Shown here: in pieces, positions 36,515 through 46,427 of the stretch
Position numbering within the stretch: the stretch's first letter is position 1
Layout of the letters: each line of letters begins with the position of its first letter
From: Halovenus amylolytica
GTDB lineage: Archaea > Halobacteriota > Halobacteria > Halobacteriales > Haloarculaceae
Direction: 5' to 3'
Assembly: GCA_004015825.1 (NCBI GenBank)
Contig: SAYS01000005.1
Coordinates: 166,034-230,033 of the forward strand
DNA: 64,000 bases
Notes under the pieces: generated by a model
Databases searched by the model: none
Told to the model about the DNA's origin: nothing
Seen by the model: only the letters and a program-made list of their open reading frames with translations
Made by a program: the position numbers and the translations under genes

Positions 36515-36832
36515 TCACTCCTGGCGTTCGACACGATGACGCACCACGTCGGCGTCCTCGTCCCACTCGAAGTTGCCACCGTGAGCGTGAACCATCCGTT
36601 CTCTGTAGGCGTCGAGATCCTCCGAGCCCTCGCGGCGTGCATCCTCGTCGGTCATATCGCCGAGTGTCCGTTCGGTGACGTCTACTACCTCGAAGGTATC
36701 GCCGTCGAGTTCGAAGGTATCACCCTCGTCGGCGTACCGATTACCGCGGTGGATCTGGCTCATCTTGCCGGCCGCGACGGCCTCGACAGTTCGGCTGTTC
36801 GGAAAGAGGTCTTCGGGATCGATCTCTGCCAT
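36515..36832 (-). CDS. ASCH-domain protein
   Basis: A 105-residue acidic protein. The core FPNSRTVEAVAAGKMSQIHRG then YADEGDTFELDGDTFEVVDVTERTLGDM (rough positions 10-62) has the beta-barrel pattern and the basic G-K-x-x-x-x-x-R motif of ASCH/PUA-like domains. These are thought to bind RNA or modified nucleotides. No target can be named. It is convergent-free and separated from purE by 62 bp on the same strand. Confidence 0.75.
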   Translation of the reverse strand: MAEIDPEDLFPNSRTVEAVAAGKMSQIHRGNRYADEGDTFELDGDTFEVVDVTERTLGDMTDEDARREGSEDLDAYRERMVHAHGGNFEWDEDADVVRHRVERQE

Positions 36833-36906
36833 ATCCGAAGATTGGCCTCCGGGGCAAAGAATGGACCGACGCCGACAGCTTCAAATCTATCCACACACTG
36901 CACACA

Positions 36907-37959
36907 GTGAACGTGGGCTCTGAATTCGGCTTCGAACTCCAGGTCTGCCAGTGGGCCGAAGAGTACTGGCCGCCAGAGCGGTCGCGGGAGCGGCCGGTGA
37001 TCGTCGCCCGCCAGCTGGGAACCAGACACCGCCGCTGGGATACCCTCGTCATCGAGTGTGATCCAGCGGGACTCCGACAACGTGCCCACTTCGGCAGCGA
37101 CCGACTCGACTCTGATCTGTTGCACGTCGTTCGTCACGCGCCCGCGGAGTGGCAGTGGTACCGCGACGCCCTGCCCCATCCAGGCTACCCCTGGCAGTAC
37201 GTCCGCGAGGCGGTCCACCGCGCGGCCGACCGCGGGCTGATCGACCGGCGACGGAGCGGGAACAAGATTCAACTGCGGCGCAAATACGAGTATCCAGACT
37301 GGATACACCGAATTATTGCCATCGAGAACAAACCCGATCTCGATGCGAGCGCGGCACGGAATCTGCTCGCCCAGATCGAACGCGACGTAGCACTTGGTCT
37401 CGCCGACGAGGTCTGGATCGCGACCGAGGCGACCGACGAACGCATCGAACCGGTGTTGCTGGAGGATGTGCCCGTCGAAGCGGGAATTCTGACGATCGAC
37501 CGTGGTGACCGCGGACCGGCTGTTGCGAATGTCCGCTGGCAGCCTCGCTTGCTGGCACCCAATGACCCCGGAACGCGGATTCTCGACCGCCCTGACGGTG
37601 GGGGCTACGACGCCTCTGCCTGCCGGTTCGAGTACGCCGATCCAGACTGGAAAGCCGGAAAACGCCGGGCGATTGCCGAGCGGGCCTACGAGCGTGGCTG
37701 GCGGTCCTACGCCGAATCGATGCGACCGGACTGCCGGCATTTCGAACTCGAACCCACAGAATCGGTCGCCAGGCCCTACTGTCGGGCCAAGTGCTGCGCC
37801 CAGACGCCGAATCAGTGTGGCTCGTCGTGTCCGGAGTTCGAGCCAGAGCCGCCGACCTGGCGACAGCAGGGCTGGCCCATCGAGGGCGGACCCGGTGCGG
37901 GGATCAAGCGCCTGCTCGCCGCGCAACGGGATCGGAAGCGACCAGAGCCAGATCGGTAG
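36907..37959 (+). CDS. DUF5787 family protein, possible Fe-S PD-(D/E)XK nuclease
   Basis: A 350-residue haloarchaeal protein with a GTG start at 36907. Family DUF5787 is from memory. Residues compatible with a PD-(D/E)XK fold are E7/E10 in the first helix (SEFGFELQVCQW), D45 in RRWDTLVIE, E140 and K142 in RIIAIENKPDL, and Q156 in a following helix (LLAQIERD). A winged-helix-like insert (about 80-128) separates the first two. Cysteines C14 plus C292, C296/C297, C304 and C308 at the C-terminus recall the Fe-S staple of Cas4/AddB-type nucleases. The nuclease idea is inference. Confidence 0.7.
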   Translation: MNVGSEFGFELQVCQWAEEYWPPERSRERPVIVARQLGTRHRRWDTLVIECDPAGLRQRAHFGSDRLDSDLLHVVRHAPAEWQWYRDALPHPGYPWQYVREAVHRAADRGLIDRRRSGNKIQLRRKYEYPDWIHRIIAIENKPDLDASAARNLLAQIERDVALGLADEVWIATEATDERIEPVLLEDVPVEAGILTIDRGDRGPAVANVRWQPRLLAPNDPGTRILDRPDGGGYDASACRFEYADPDWKAGKRRAIAERAYERGWRSYAESMRPDCRHFELEPTESVARPYCRAKCCAQTPNQCGSSCPEFEPEPPTWRQQGWPIEGGPGAGIKRLLAAQRDRKRPEPDR

Positions 37960-38176
37960 TCGGACTGTCCTCAGTTGGACGACATCCACCAGGGCTGCGG
38001 CGCTGATCACCTCCGCCCTCGACGGTAACGACTATCTTGACGAATGTATCGCCACCAGTATGACTCCCGTCGAGCAGTTCTGTTGCATTACCGCATATCG
38101 AGAATAATCGGAGTATTTGTATAGTAATATAGAGTATTAAGCATATGTATTCGTCTGGTTGGGGCCTGGTGGAACG

Positions 38177-41100
38177 ATGAGCACGGAGACGAACACCGGG
38201 ACCATGCTCTCGGAGAACGGAGTCGGGACCGACGGTGCTGTCGTCGAGTCGCTGGTGAATGCTCCGACAGTCGGTCTGGTCGTCGTCGACCCGGATGGGA
38301 TCGTTCACTGCATCGACGAGGCGGCCCAGCGGTACTTCGATACTGTCGAAGAGCAGGCTGTCGATACCGGGAGAGAGTGTTTCGTCGAGTCGTCGATCCG
38401 GGCCGCCCTGAAGGAACCGGACCAGTTCCCGGACCAGGAGGGTGGTGTTGAGAACTCCGTCGATCTCCACGTACTGCCGGCAGCAGAACGCGAGGAACGG
38501 TGGCTCCGGTACTCCCGGACACCGATCACCACGGGCCAACTGGCCGGTGGGCAGCTCGAACAGTTCGTCGACGTGACTGCCGAGTACACCAGAGAGCGGC
38601 TCGAACAGTACCGGAGTATCGCCGAGACGACAGACGACGCCGTCTTCGTCGTCGACAGCAACTACACTGTCGAGTATGCGAACCCTGCTGCAGAGACACG
38701 GACCGACCGTTCAGTGTCGGCACTCACCGGGAAGTCGATCCTGTCGCCCTTCGAGGACCTGCTCGTCGGGGATTCGAACGTAGCAGAGTTGCGTACGTCA
38801 CTGGAGCAGGTGTTCGAGGGGACCGCCGAAGAGTCGACAGTCGTAGAACTGCAGCTTGCTACACCGACAGGATCGAAGACGTACTGTTTCGACTGTACGC
38901 CAGTTGATGGGACGCGGAAGGCGATCGTCAGTGTCAGGGACGTGTCGGCGAAGCGGCGGCGAGAGCGGCGATACGAGACGCTCGTCGAAAATTTCCCGAA
39001 CGGGGCCGTGACACTCGTCGACGAACAGCTCGAATACCAGCTAGCTGGTGGAAAACTGTTCGACGAGTTGGCGCAAACACCAGCCGACGTCGAGGGATCG
39101 AATGTCGGGGATATCGAGTCGGGGGACCGCGACGTGTTCGTCGAGAGCTATCAAGCAGCACTGAACGGTGAGACAACCAGTGTCGAGACGAGCATTGACG
39201 ATATGACGCTGCTCCTCCGGACACTCCCGGTCGCCGACGAGGATGGCACCGTTCGGGCGGCAATCGGCATGACGCAGGATATTACCGAGCGCAAAGAGCG
39301 GGCCGAAGAGCTCCGGTGGAAAAGTCGGGCACTGGACGAAGCACCGGTCGGCGTCGCGATTACCGACCCAGAGCAGGACGATAACCCGATGATCTACGTC
39401 AACCGTGAGTTCAGCGACCTCTCCGGCTACGACTCCGATGCGGTGCTGGGTCGCAACTGTCGGTTCTTGCAGGGTGAGGAGACCGATCCGGAGACCGTGG
39501 CCAGGATCCGTCAGGCGATCGACGACCAGCGACCGGTCTCGGTCGAACTCAGGAACTACCGCGCCGACGGGACGGAGTTCTGGAACGAACTCCACATCGC
39601 GCCGGTCCGTGACGAGACAGATACCGTCGTCAACTTCGTCGGCTTCCAGCAGGAGATCACCGAACGGAAAGAACAGGAACGGAAACTGCGTGACGTAAAC
39701 CAGTTACTCGATATCGCCCTCACCGAGACCGACACCGGTATCTGGATCCTCGGACAGGACGACGACACTGTGAGGGCATTCGGAACGACGACAGAGCTGT
39801 TCGACTTCGAGCCGGGAGCGCACAGTCTGGAGAGATATCTGGCGTTGATCCATCCGGCGGATCGCCCACTCGTCGAGGACGCCCTCGAAACCGCGCGGGA
39901 GCGTGAGGAGCGGTTCGACATCGAGTTCAGGGTCCAGACGGACGAGACCGAACGCTGGGTCCACAGTCGCGGGGCCGTCTCGGCGGACGACGGCGGCGAT
40001 CTGCGGATGGTCGGTGTCGTAACTGATATCACTGCCCGCAAGCGGCGTATCGATGCGCTCGAAAAGCGCGAACGCATCCTGAACGAGTTGCACACTGCGA
40101 CCCGCGAGTTCTATCCACCGGGCACACTGGACGAGATCGCCGAGTTCCTCGTCGAGTTCACACAGAACGCTTTCGATGTCTACTGTACGAGTGTCAAACA
40201 GTACGACGAGGAAACAGGTGCTCTGGTCCCCACAGTTCAGTCTGGCCCCAGCTCCGACAACGACTGCACAATTGGTATCGTCTCCCCCGGTTCGAACCCT
40301 ATCTGGGAGGCATACCGGACGGGTGAGACGCGGCTGTTCGCAGATGCGGTTGTCGAAGATCTTCTCACTGGAATCGACGTGGATGCCACCCAGTTGCTGG
40401 TCGCTCCAGTGGGTGATTTCGGCGTCATGACTGCCGTCACGACCGCCGAAGACGGGTTCGATGCCGTCGACATCAGTCTCACAGACGTGTTGACAGAAAA
40501 CGCCGAGTCCGCCTTCCAGCGCCTCCGCAGTGACAAGGTCCACACTGCGATCACAGCGGAGCTGTCGGCCCAGCAGTCCCGGGTCGACGAACTGCGGGGA
40601 TTCATCGACTCCGTGCAGGCTGTCCAGCGACGTCTCGCTGACAGTGACAGCCAGGATGCCCTCGAAACTGGCGTCTGTGAGGAACTGGTCGCGATGGACC
40701 AGGTCGATTTCGTCTGGATCGGCCGACCGACAAGCGAGGATACCGACCTCTCGCCTGCCGCGTGGGCGGGTGATGCGGAAGGGTATCTGGACTCGGTTTT
40801 GACTGACAGATCCGACCAGTCGCTTCCGGCACAGCGGGCCGCAGACGACCATCAGACGTACTCGCTCGGGAGTATTGCCGGCCACGTCTTCGACGGGTCC
40901 TGGGCGAAAGACGCCCTCTCCTACGAGTTTAGCAGCGTCACCAGTATTCCGCTCGTGTACGACGGTGTCCTCTACGGTGTCCTGACACTGTACTCCCGTA
41001 GTGAAGACGCCTTCACGGAGATCTACGAGGATCTGTTCGCCGATGTCGGCTCGCTACTTGTAAACTACAGCCGGATCCTCGATCAGCAACAGGTCGGCTC

Positions 41101-41770
41101 CCAGCGGATACACACCGAACTGGAGTTCAAACTCACCGACTCGACGTACCCGCTACAGCGCCTCGCAACGGAGGCCGAGAGCGCGATCAGGCTCGATACG
41201 GTTGCCGAACGCTCTGCTGACCACGTCCGTATTCTGGTGACCGTCGTGGAGGGGGACGCGACGACGGTGCTCGACCGGGCCGTCTCGATGACCAGTATCG
41301 ACGCCGCCGACTGGTTCGGTGACGCCGAACACAGCCAGCTGAGTCTGCTCGTCCGGAAGCCATTTCTCGCATCAGTTGTCAGCAAACACAGCGGGCAACT
41401 GCGCGAGTCACGCTCCGAGGAGTGTGGCACGACTGTTCGCATCGACATCCCGGAAAACGTCTCCGAACGGCCGCTGTTCGATTCGCTGACATCCCGGTAC
41501 CAGAATATCGACCTCGTCGCGAAGCGACAGGCCCACAGCCGGGCGATCCCCGACACCCAAGAGATCACGGATATTCTCACCGACCGGCAGTCCGAGATAC
41601 TCAATGCGGCGTTTCACGGCGGCTACTACGAGACGCCGCGCCGGGTGAAAGGTGAAGATCTCGCGGCGAGTTTCGACATCTCCGGCCCGGCGGTCTACAA
41701 CCATCTGCAGGCCGCTCACCGGACACTGCTGGAGACGATTTTCGAGTCACAGGCTGAAAATAACGATTGA
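38177..41770 (+). CDS. LOV/PAS/GAF multi-sensor transcription regulator of the Bat (HTH-10) type
   Basis: A 1197-residue soluble protein from the ATG at 38177. N-terminal PAS-like domains span about 20-370. A LOV domain follows (about 385-500) with the flavin motif GRNCRFLQG, whose Cys428 would form the blue-light adduct; then another PAS (about 510-630), two GAF-like regions (about 640-790 and 810-960), a Bat-type linking domain and the C-terminal helix-turn-helix ITDILTDRQSEILNAAFHGG through SFDISGPAVYNHLQAAHRT. Bat family members control bacteriorhodopsin and related genes in response to light and oxygen. The transducer and CheW follow 90 bp later. Confidence 0.92.
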   Translation: MSTETNTGTMLSENGVGTDGAVVESLVNAPTVGLVVVDPDGIVHCIDEAAQRYFDTVEEQAVDTGRECFVESSIRAALKEPDQFPDQEGGVENSVDLHVLPAAEREERWLRYSRTPITTGQLAGGQLEQFVDVTAEYTRERLEQYRSIAETTDDAVFVVDSNYTVEYANPAAETRTDRSVSALTGKSILSPFEDLLVGDSNVAELRTSLEQVFEGTAEESTVVELQLATPTGSKTYCFDCTPVDGTRKAIVSVRDVSAKRRRERRYETLVENFPNGAVTLVDEQLEYQLAGGKLFDELAQTPADVEGSNVGDIESGDRDVFVESYQAALNGETTSVETSIDDMTLLLRTLPVADEDGTVRAAIGMTQDITERKERAEELRWKSRALDEAPVGVAITDPEQDDNPMIYVNREFSDLSGYDSDAVLGRNCRFLQGEETDPETVARIRQAIDDQRPVSVELRNYRADGTEFWNELHIAPVRDETDTVVNFVGFQQEITERKEQERKLRDVNQLLDIALTETDTGIWILGQDDDTVRAFGTTTELFDFEPGAHSLERYLALIHPADRPLVEDALETAREREERFDIEFRVQTDETERWVHSRGAVSADDGGDLRMVGVVTDITARKRRIDALEKRERILNELHTATREFYPPGTLDEIAEFLVEFTQNAFDVYCTSVKQYDEETGALVPTVQSGPSSDNDCTIGIVSPGSNPIWEAYRTGETRLFADAVVEDLLTGIDVDATQLLVAPVGDFGVMTAVTTAEDGFDAVDISLTDVLTENAESAFQRLRSDKVHTAITAELSAQQSRVDELRGFIDSVQAVQRRLADSDSQDALETGVCEELVAMDQVDFVWIGRPTSEDTDLSPAAWAGDAEGYLDSVLTDRSDQSLPAQRAADDHQTYSLGSIAGHVFDGSWAKDALSYEFSSVTSIPLVYDGVLYGVLTLYSRSEDAFTEIYEDLFADVGSLLVNYSRILDQQQVGSQRIHTELEFKLTDSTYPLQRLATEAESAIRLDTVAERSADHVRILVTVVEGDATTVLDRAVSMTSIDAADWFGDAEHSQLSLLVRKPFLASVVSKHSGQLRESRSEECGTTVRIDIPENVSERPLFDSLTSRYQNIDLVAKRQAHSRAIPDTQEITDILTDRQSEILNAAFHGGYYETPRRVKGEDLAASFDISGPAVYNHLQAAHRTLLETIFESQAENND

Positions 41771-41862
41771 GAACGAAGGGTTAACTGTCTAACCCCCGCT
41801 GGCGGCCCGCTCTTAACTGGTTATCATCTTAGTTGAACCAGCCGGAGTGATTCTCTGGATGT

Positions 41863-44220
41863 ATGAGTCTTCCAGAGAAATTACGGCTCGACAGTCTGAA
41901 TCTCCGGCCGAAACTCATCGCGTCGTTTCTACTCGTCGCGATGCTGGTCGCCGCGACCGGCGCACTCGGCTACGTGAGTGTCGGGGAGCTGGACAACGAG
42001 GCCCATCACATCGCACAGGAGGGTGAGAACCTCGACGGGACGATGGAGATGCTCGTCGCGGTCGAACAGCAGCAGGTCGCAGTGCAGGCCGCACAGTTAG
42101 ACGAGCCAGACGCACGGACGAGCTACGACGAAGCGAGCGCTAATTTCGAGGAGCATTCAGCGGCGATCGATCTCGATAACGAGCAGGCGATCGCAGAAAA
42201 GCAGGCACTCGTCGAGACTCACGAGGAGTACAATGCGCTGGGCACAGAGTATTTCGAGGCCAAGGCTGCCGGTGACGAGTCAGCCGCAGCGGCCTCGCTC
42301 GATGATCTGAACACGCTGCGAACGGATATGGAAGACCAGGCCCACACACTCGAAGAGACCGTCCAGGAAGATATGGCGGCACAGGTGGCAGTTGCCGACA
42401 GCACGACGCAGACCACACAGATGGAGATGCTCGGGCTCACGCTGCTTGCCTTTATTTCGGCGATCGGCATCGGTGTGGTGCTCAACCGCCACATCACGCC
42501 ACCGCTGAAACAGCTCTCCGAATCCGCTGTGTCGATCAGCGAGGGGAACCTCGACACCGAGATGGACGACCGTGAGATGGACGACGAGATCGGGGAGATG
42601 GTCGACGCCTTCGACGACATGCAGCGGAACCTCTCGGGGGTCTTCGGGGATATCCAGGACGTGAGCACGAACCTCGAAACGGGGAACCTGCAGGGAGACG
42701 TCGAGACAGAGTACCCAGGCACGTACGGCGATATCATGGTGAGTCTCGACGACGGGACCGACGAACTCACCGGCAGTTTCGACGAGATCCGGCAGGCGAG
42801 CCAGGCGCTGCGTCAGGGCCAGCTCGACCAGCGGATCGACGCCGACCGTCCGGGCGAGTACGGTGCGGTCCTGGCAGACTTCCAGAAGGGCACTGACCGA
42901 CTCTCCGAGAGTTTCGGACAGATCTCGATGGCAAGCAACGACCTCAAACGGGGCGACCTGAGCCAGGATATCGAGACGGACTACCCGGGTGAGTACGGTG
43001 AAGTGCTGCGGAACTTCGAGGACGGCGTCGATAATCTCTGTGAGAGCGTCAGAAATGTGCAGGCGATTACGGACGACGTCTCTACCTCCAGCCAGGAAGT
43101 GGCTGCGAGTGCCGAGGAGATCGAGACGGCAAGTGACGATGTCGCCACCTCTGTGACCGAGATCTCACAGGGTGCAGACGTGCAAAGCGAGAAACTCCAG
43201 ACCGTAGCCGGGGAGATGAACGACATGTCCGCGACCGTCGAAGAGATCGCCTCCTCCGCGGAGGAGGTTTCCGCGACTGCCCAGACGGCAGTCGAACGCG
43301 GCCAGACCGGCCGGGAGTACGCATCCGAAGCCACCGAGGAGATCCAGGCGATCGAGTTACGGGCCGAAGATGCCTCCGAACAGGTCGGGGCGCTCGACGC
43401 GGAGATGGACCAGATCGGCGAGATCGTCGAGATGATCTCCGAGATCGCAGAGCAGACGAACATGCTCGCACTGAACGCCTCGATCGAGGCCGCCCGGGCT
43501 GGCGAGGCGGGCGAAGGGTTCGGTGTGGTCGCAGACGAGATCAAGTCGCTCGCCGAAGAAGCAGGCAACGCGACGACGAAGATCGAAAACCGGATCGAGG
43601 AGATCCAGGCGACGACTGGTGACACCGTCGAGGATATCGAGGAGATGAGCGAGCGTGTCCAGAGTGGTGCGGACACGATCGAAGACGCAGTCGAGATGTT
43701 CGACGAGATTGCGAATGCAGTCGAGCAAGCAGAGAGCGGTATCAGGGAGATCAGTGACGCGACCGACGATCAGGCGGCATCCACCGAGGAGGTCGTCTCG
43801 ATGGTCGACGAGGTGTCGAGTGTCAGCCAGCAGACTGCCGCCGAGGCGACGAACGTCTCCGCCGCGTCCGAGGAACAGGCCTCCTCGCTGTCGGAAGCGA
43901 GCAACAACATCCAGCAGCTCTCGCAGCTGGCCGATCGGCTCCACGACAACGTCGCGGATTTCGACGTGGGTGGACAGTCACTCGGTTCGTCGGCAGCCCA
44001 CGGGGTCGCCGAGCAGTCTCTGCGAACGGAGACCAGCCACCACTCCGAGTCAGACGCACCGACGGCCAGTGAGGGAGCCAACAACGAACACAGCAAGCCA
44101 GCGAAGGACCCGCGGGAGTCGAACGTGGACACGATCGAGCCCTGGACGGATATCACGGCCCCGGACACGAACGGTGACTCCGAGGACGAGAAGACGGATC
44201 GTATGGAGCCAGAACAATGA
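41863..44220 (+). CDS. Halobacterial transducer (methyl-accepting chemotaxis protein) with poly-HAMP linker
   Basis: A 785-residue transducer. Helix TM1 is about 15-38, a mostly helical outside domain (4-helix-bundle type, 39-185) follows, and TM2 is about 187-208. After the canonical HAMP ([20 protein letters not shown]) come three more HAMP-like units recognised by repeated G-N/Q/D-L and Y-P/D-R-P-G-E/T-Y-G motifs. The signalling domain has the invariant hairpin [20 protein letters not shown] and [17 protein letters not shown]. It would pass signals to CheA/CheW and flagellar motors. The ligand is unknown. The stop overlaps cheW by four bases. Confidence 0.94.
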   Translation: MSLPEKLRLDSLNLRPKLIASFLLVAMLVAATGALGYVSVGELDNEAHHIAQEGENLDGTMEMLVAVEQQQVAVQAAQLDEPDARTSYDEASANFEEHSAAIDLDNEQAIAEKQALVETHEEYNALGTEYFEAKAAGDESAAAASLDDLNTLRTDMEDQAHTLEETVQEDMAAQVAVADSTTQTTQMEMLGLTLLAFISAIGIGVVLNRHITPPLKQLSESAVSISEGNLDTEMDDREMDDEIGEMVDAFDDMQRNLSGVFGDIQDVSTNLETGNLQGDVETEYPGTYGDIMVSLDDGTDELTGSFDEIRQASQALRQGQLDQRIDADRPGEYGAVLADFQKGTDRLSESFGQISMASNDLKRGDLSQDIETDYPGEYGEVLRNFEDGVDNLCESVRNVQAITDDVSTSSQEVAASAEEIETASDDVATSVTEISQGADVQSEKLQTVAGEMNDMSATVEEIASSAEEVSATAQTAVERGQTGREYASEATEEIQAIELRAEDASEQVGALDAEMDQIGEIVEMISEIAEQTNMLALNASIEAARAGEAGEGFGVVADEIKSLAEEAGNATTKIENRIEEIQATTGDTVEDIEEMSERVQSGADTIEDAVEMFDEIANAVEQAESGIREISDATDDQAASTEEVVSMVDEVSSVSQQTAAEATNVSAASEEQASSLSEASNNIQQLSQLADRLHDNVADFDVGGQSLGSSAAHGVAEQSLRTETSHHSESDAPTASEGANNEHSKPAKDPRESNVDTIEPWTDITAPDTNGDSEDEKTDRMEPEQ

Positions 44221-44651
44221 CGACTGCAGCCCCGGAGCTGACTCCACCGGACCAGATCCTCGAGTTCGCCATCGGCGAGCAGCGGTACTGTGTCAGTATC
44301 GATGCTGTCGAGGAGATCGTCAGAGCAAACGAGTTGACCTCGGTACCGGATTCGCCGCCGCAGGTCGCAGGGATCACGAATCTACGCGGCCAGACCACGA
44401 CAGTTCTGGATCTGAGGCGTATCTTCGATCTACAGACGTCCGGTGACAGCCAACAGGTCGTCATCATCGAGGGCGAGGAGCGGATCGGCTGGCTGGTCGA
44501 CCGCGTCAGAGAGGTCAGCAGTCTCCGTGACGTAGACGTCGATTCCGTCGATGACAGTCCGTACGTCAGCGGGGTCATCAACGACGATGGCTTCATCATC
44601 TGGGTCGAGCCTGAAACCGTCAACGGCTCGGTCTCGACTGATCAGAACTGA
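44217..44651 (+). CDS. cheW: Chemotaxis coupling protein CheW
   Basis: A 144-residue protein bridging transducers and CheA. The CheW fold is shown by [39 protein letters not shown] (conserved N-L-R-G), VLDLRRIF and [14 protein letters not shown]. It starts inside the transducer stop codon (ATGA), so the transducer and CheW are probably made together as a dedicated pair. Confidence 0.95.
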   Translation: MTTAAPELTPPDQILEFAIGEQRYCVSIDAVEEIVRANELTSVPDSPPQVAGITNLRGQTTTVLDLRRIFDLQTSGDSQQVVIIEGEERIGWLVDRVREVSSLRDVDVDSVDDSPYVSGVINDDGFIIWVEPETVNGSVSTDQN

Positions 44652-44719
44652 CGTCGATAGTGCGCGCTCGACCAGATTCGTCTGGTCGATGCTCGGTTTG
44701 GGCAGACACCTATCAGGTA

Positions 44720-44739
44720 AGGTGATAAACTCATCACCT
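44720..44739. terminator. Hairpin after cheW
   Basis: Perfect 7-bp arms AGGTGAT (44720-44726) and ATCACCT (44733-44739) with a 6-nt loop, 70 bp after the cheW stop and 24 bp before the small frame at 44763. It may end the cheW transcript or act as an operator for the small gene. Confidence 0.4.
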
Positions 44740-44762
44740 GTTCAGCCCACTGTCATAACGAG

Positions 44763-44873
44763 ATGGATGAAATACAGTACGAAGAACGTAGAAACAAAGC
44801 ATTATTTTCGACGCCTGCGGACGGCGAGTGGATCGCTTCCGATAGTATCGTAATTCTGGACGATTGGGCGTAG
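44763..44873 (+). CDS. Small 36-residue acidic protein
   Basis: ATG-to-TAG frame reading MDEIQYEERRNKALFSTP then ADGEWIASDSIVILDDWA. The ending W-I-A-S-D-hydrophobic-hydrophobic-x-L-x-x-W recalls very short haloarchaeal proteins with a W-x-x-S-D-x-x-V-x-L-x-x-W tail (DUF7331-like, from memory). It is convergent with the RNase P RNA gene. Function unknown. Confidence 0.5.
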   Translation: MDEIQYEERRNKALFSTPADGEWIASDSIVILDDWA

Positions 44874-44924
44874 GGCGTCTTCGCTGTCTGTTCTGCCGAC
44901 CGAGCAGTCGCTCGGAGGCTAGTG

Positions 44925-45301
44925 TGGCTGAGGGGAGTAAGCCCCCTTCTGTTGTCGGCATTCGGCTAAGCATCCGAACCATTCGCCGGGCTACCTTGTC
45001 GGTCCGGACTTGCACCGGTGAGGATTCACCGTTCCATCCGTTCTCTTCCGTCAGGGTGACGAAGTCACCGTCCCTCGGTGGGTTAGCTCCCCGTTGCTTC
45101 GCGGTTTGACCGTTCGCGCGGGGTTCGCACACCTCATCGGTCGGGAAGAGTGGTATCGTTTCTGTTCCAGAGCCGGCGGTCTCCCACCCCGGGTTTGCAC
45201 CCGGTCACCTGCCCGACTGGTGGGGGGACTTTCCTCATGTCCCTAACGCTTTGCCAATCGGCACAGCGGTCCGGGACACGGGAGCCGGTCTCCCTCTGCC
45301 A
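44925..45301 (-). ncRNA. rnpB: RNase P RNA
   Basis: Read on the reverse strand, this roughly 377-nt region carries the universal RNase P RNA elements. CR-I is GAGGAAAGTCC (complement of 45226-45236), ACAGAAA (complement of 45159-45165) is CR-IV, and the GGCTTACTCCCC-type 3' part follows AACAGAAGGG. The ends pair as helix P1: TGGCAGAGGG (45301-45292) with CCCTCAGCCA (44934-44925), with one internal mismatch. The RNA is the catalytic part of the enzyme that removes 5' leaders from pre-tRNAs. Exact ends may differ by a few bases. Confidence 0.93.
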
Positions 45302-45377
45302 CTGCCTGCTAGGATACGGGGGACAGTAAGCCGTTCGATCGACTGCTGTCGAGAAAACTCGGGGCACTGCAACCGAA

Positions 45378-46427
45378 TCACTCGAAGACGATCCGTTGCT
45401 CTGGTTCGATCCGTACGCGCCCACCGATCGGGATCGGGGCCGTCGGATCTGTGTGTCCGAAATCCAGGTCGAAGACGATCGGCAGTTCTGGGTTGTAGCG
45501 GTGAACCTGCTCTGTGATCGTCTCACGCTGAGTGGTTCGATACTGCTCACGCTCGTCCTCGGATCTGGACTCCCGCCAGTTCTGTGTCGCCGGCCGGCCG
45601 ACGAGTACCCCGTCGAACCGTTCCAGCAGTCCACGCTCACCGAGACACGTCAGAACACGCCTGACGCGGTCGGCAGAGGGGATATCCTCGGAGGTTTCGA
45701 GGGCGAGAATTGCCCCGTCGAGTCGTTCGGGTGCGGGCAGATATCGGTCGGTCATCAGTTGCCAGGCGACAATCGACAGACAGCCACCCCAGAGCCGCCC
45801 GGAGACGGTATCTGAACTCCCGCGCCAGCGCCAGCCCAGTGGCTCGTAATCGAGGCCAGCATTCGCGTACTCCGCTTTCGAGTGATGCCAGCCGACAGTG
45901 AGATCCGCCCACTCCCCGGCAGCGTCGAGTTCCCCGATGGAATCTTCGAACAGCACACGGCGGAGATACCGCTCGCTGTAGGGATGGAGTTCGGGTGTCG
46001 CGACCTGATTGAGCAGCTGCCCGCCGTAGAAGGAGACGATGCCCTGATTCCAGAGAAACAAGGCGAGATTGGTGTTGTCGCTCATCCCGAACAACCGGGT
46101 CGGGTGATCGGCGAGTAGTTCCGGGTCGAGATAGTTGAGCACTCGGATCTGGTCGTCGCCACCGATGGTCGCGAATATGGCGTCGATATCGGGGTTAGCG
46201 AACGCCTCGTGGATTGCCGCGGCGCGCGCTCGGGAGTTCTCGCGGAGGAACGCATCCGACTGGCGAGCAGTGGGATAGACGACCGGATCGAGGTCAAAAA
46301 TCTCTTCGAGTCGATCCAGTGCGAGTTCGAGAATGTGCGGGACCGCCCTCGCAGCGCCACTCGACGGGGCGATTACGGCGACCGAACTTCCAGGTTCGAC
46401 AGGCGACGGCGTGACGAATCTGCCCAT
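45378..46427 (-). CDS. S66 family serine peptidase (LD-carboxypeptidase/MccF-like)
   Basis: A 349-residue protein. The nucleophile serine lies in LFGMSDNTNL (about residue 114), the Glu in LALETSEDIPS and the His in FDLDFGHTDPTAP, giving the Ser-Glu-His triad of family S66. Early blocks are SVAVIAPSSG and AIFATIGGDDQ. Bacterial members trim murein tetrapeptides or cleave microcin C; archaea have no murein, so an MccF-like detoxifying or peptide-amide hydrolysing role is more likely. It lies 76 bp upstream of rnpB on the same strand. Confidence 0.9.
   Translation of the reverse strand: MGRFVTPSPVEPGSSVAVIAPSSGAARAVPHILELALDRLEEIFDLDPVVYPTARQSDAFLRENSRARAAAIHEAFANPDIDAIFATIGGDDQIRVLNYLDPELLADHPTRLFGMSDNTNLALFLWNQGIVSFYGGQLLNQVATPELHPYSERYLRRVLFEDSIGELDAAGEWADLTVGWHHSKAEYANAGLDYEPLGWRWRGSSDTVSGRLWGGCLSIVAWQLMTDRYLPAPERLDGAILALETSEDIPSADRVRRVLTCLGERGLLERFDGVLVGRPATQNWRESRSEDEREQYRTTQRETITEQVHRYNPELPIVFDLDFGHTDPTAPIPIGGRVRIEPEQRIVFE

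Noticed and set aside
37502..38107. 201-residue forward frame overlapping the end of the DUF5787 gene
   Set aside because: Arg/Ser/Pro-rich shadow frame; the DUF5787 frame has the conserved residues.
44734..45132. 132-residue reverse frame near rnpB
   Set aside because: Lies inside the RNase P RNA, whose conserved elements and P1 pairing explain the sequence.
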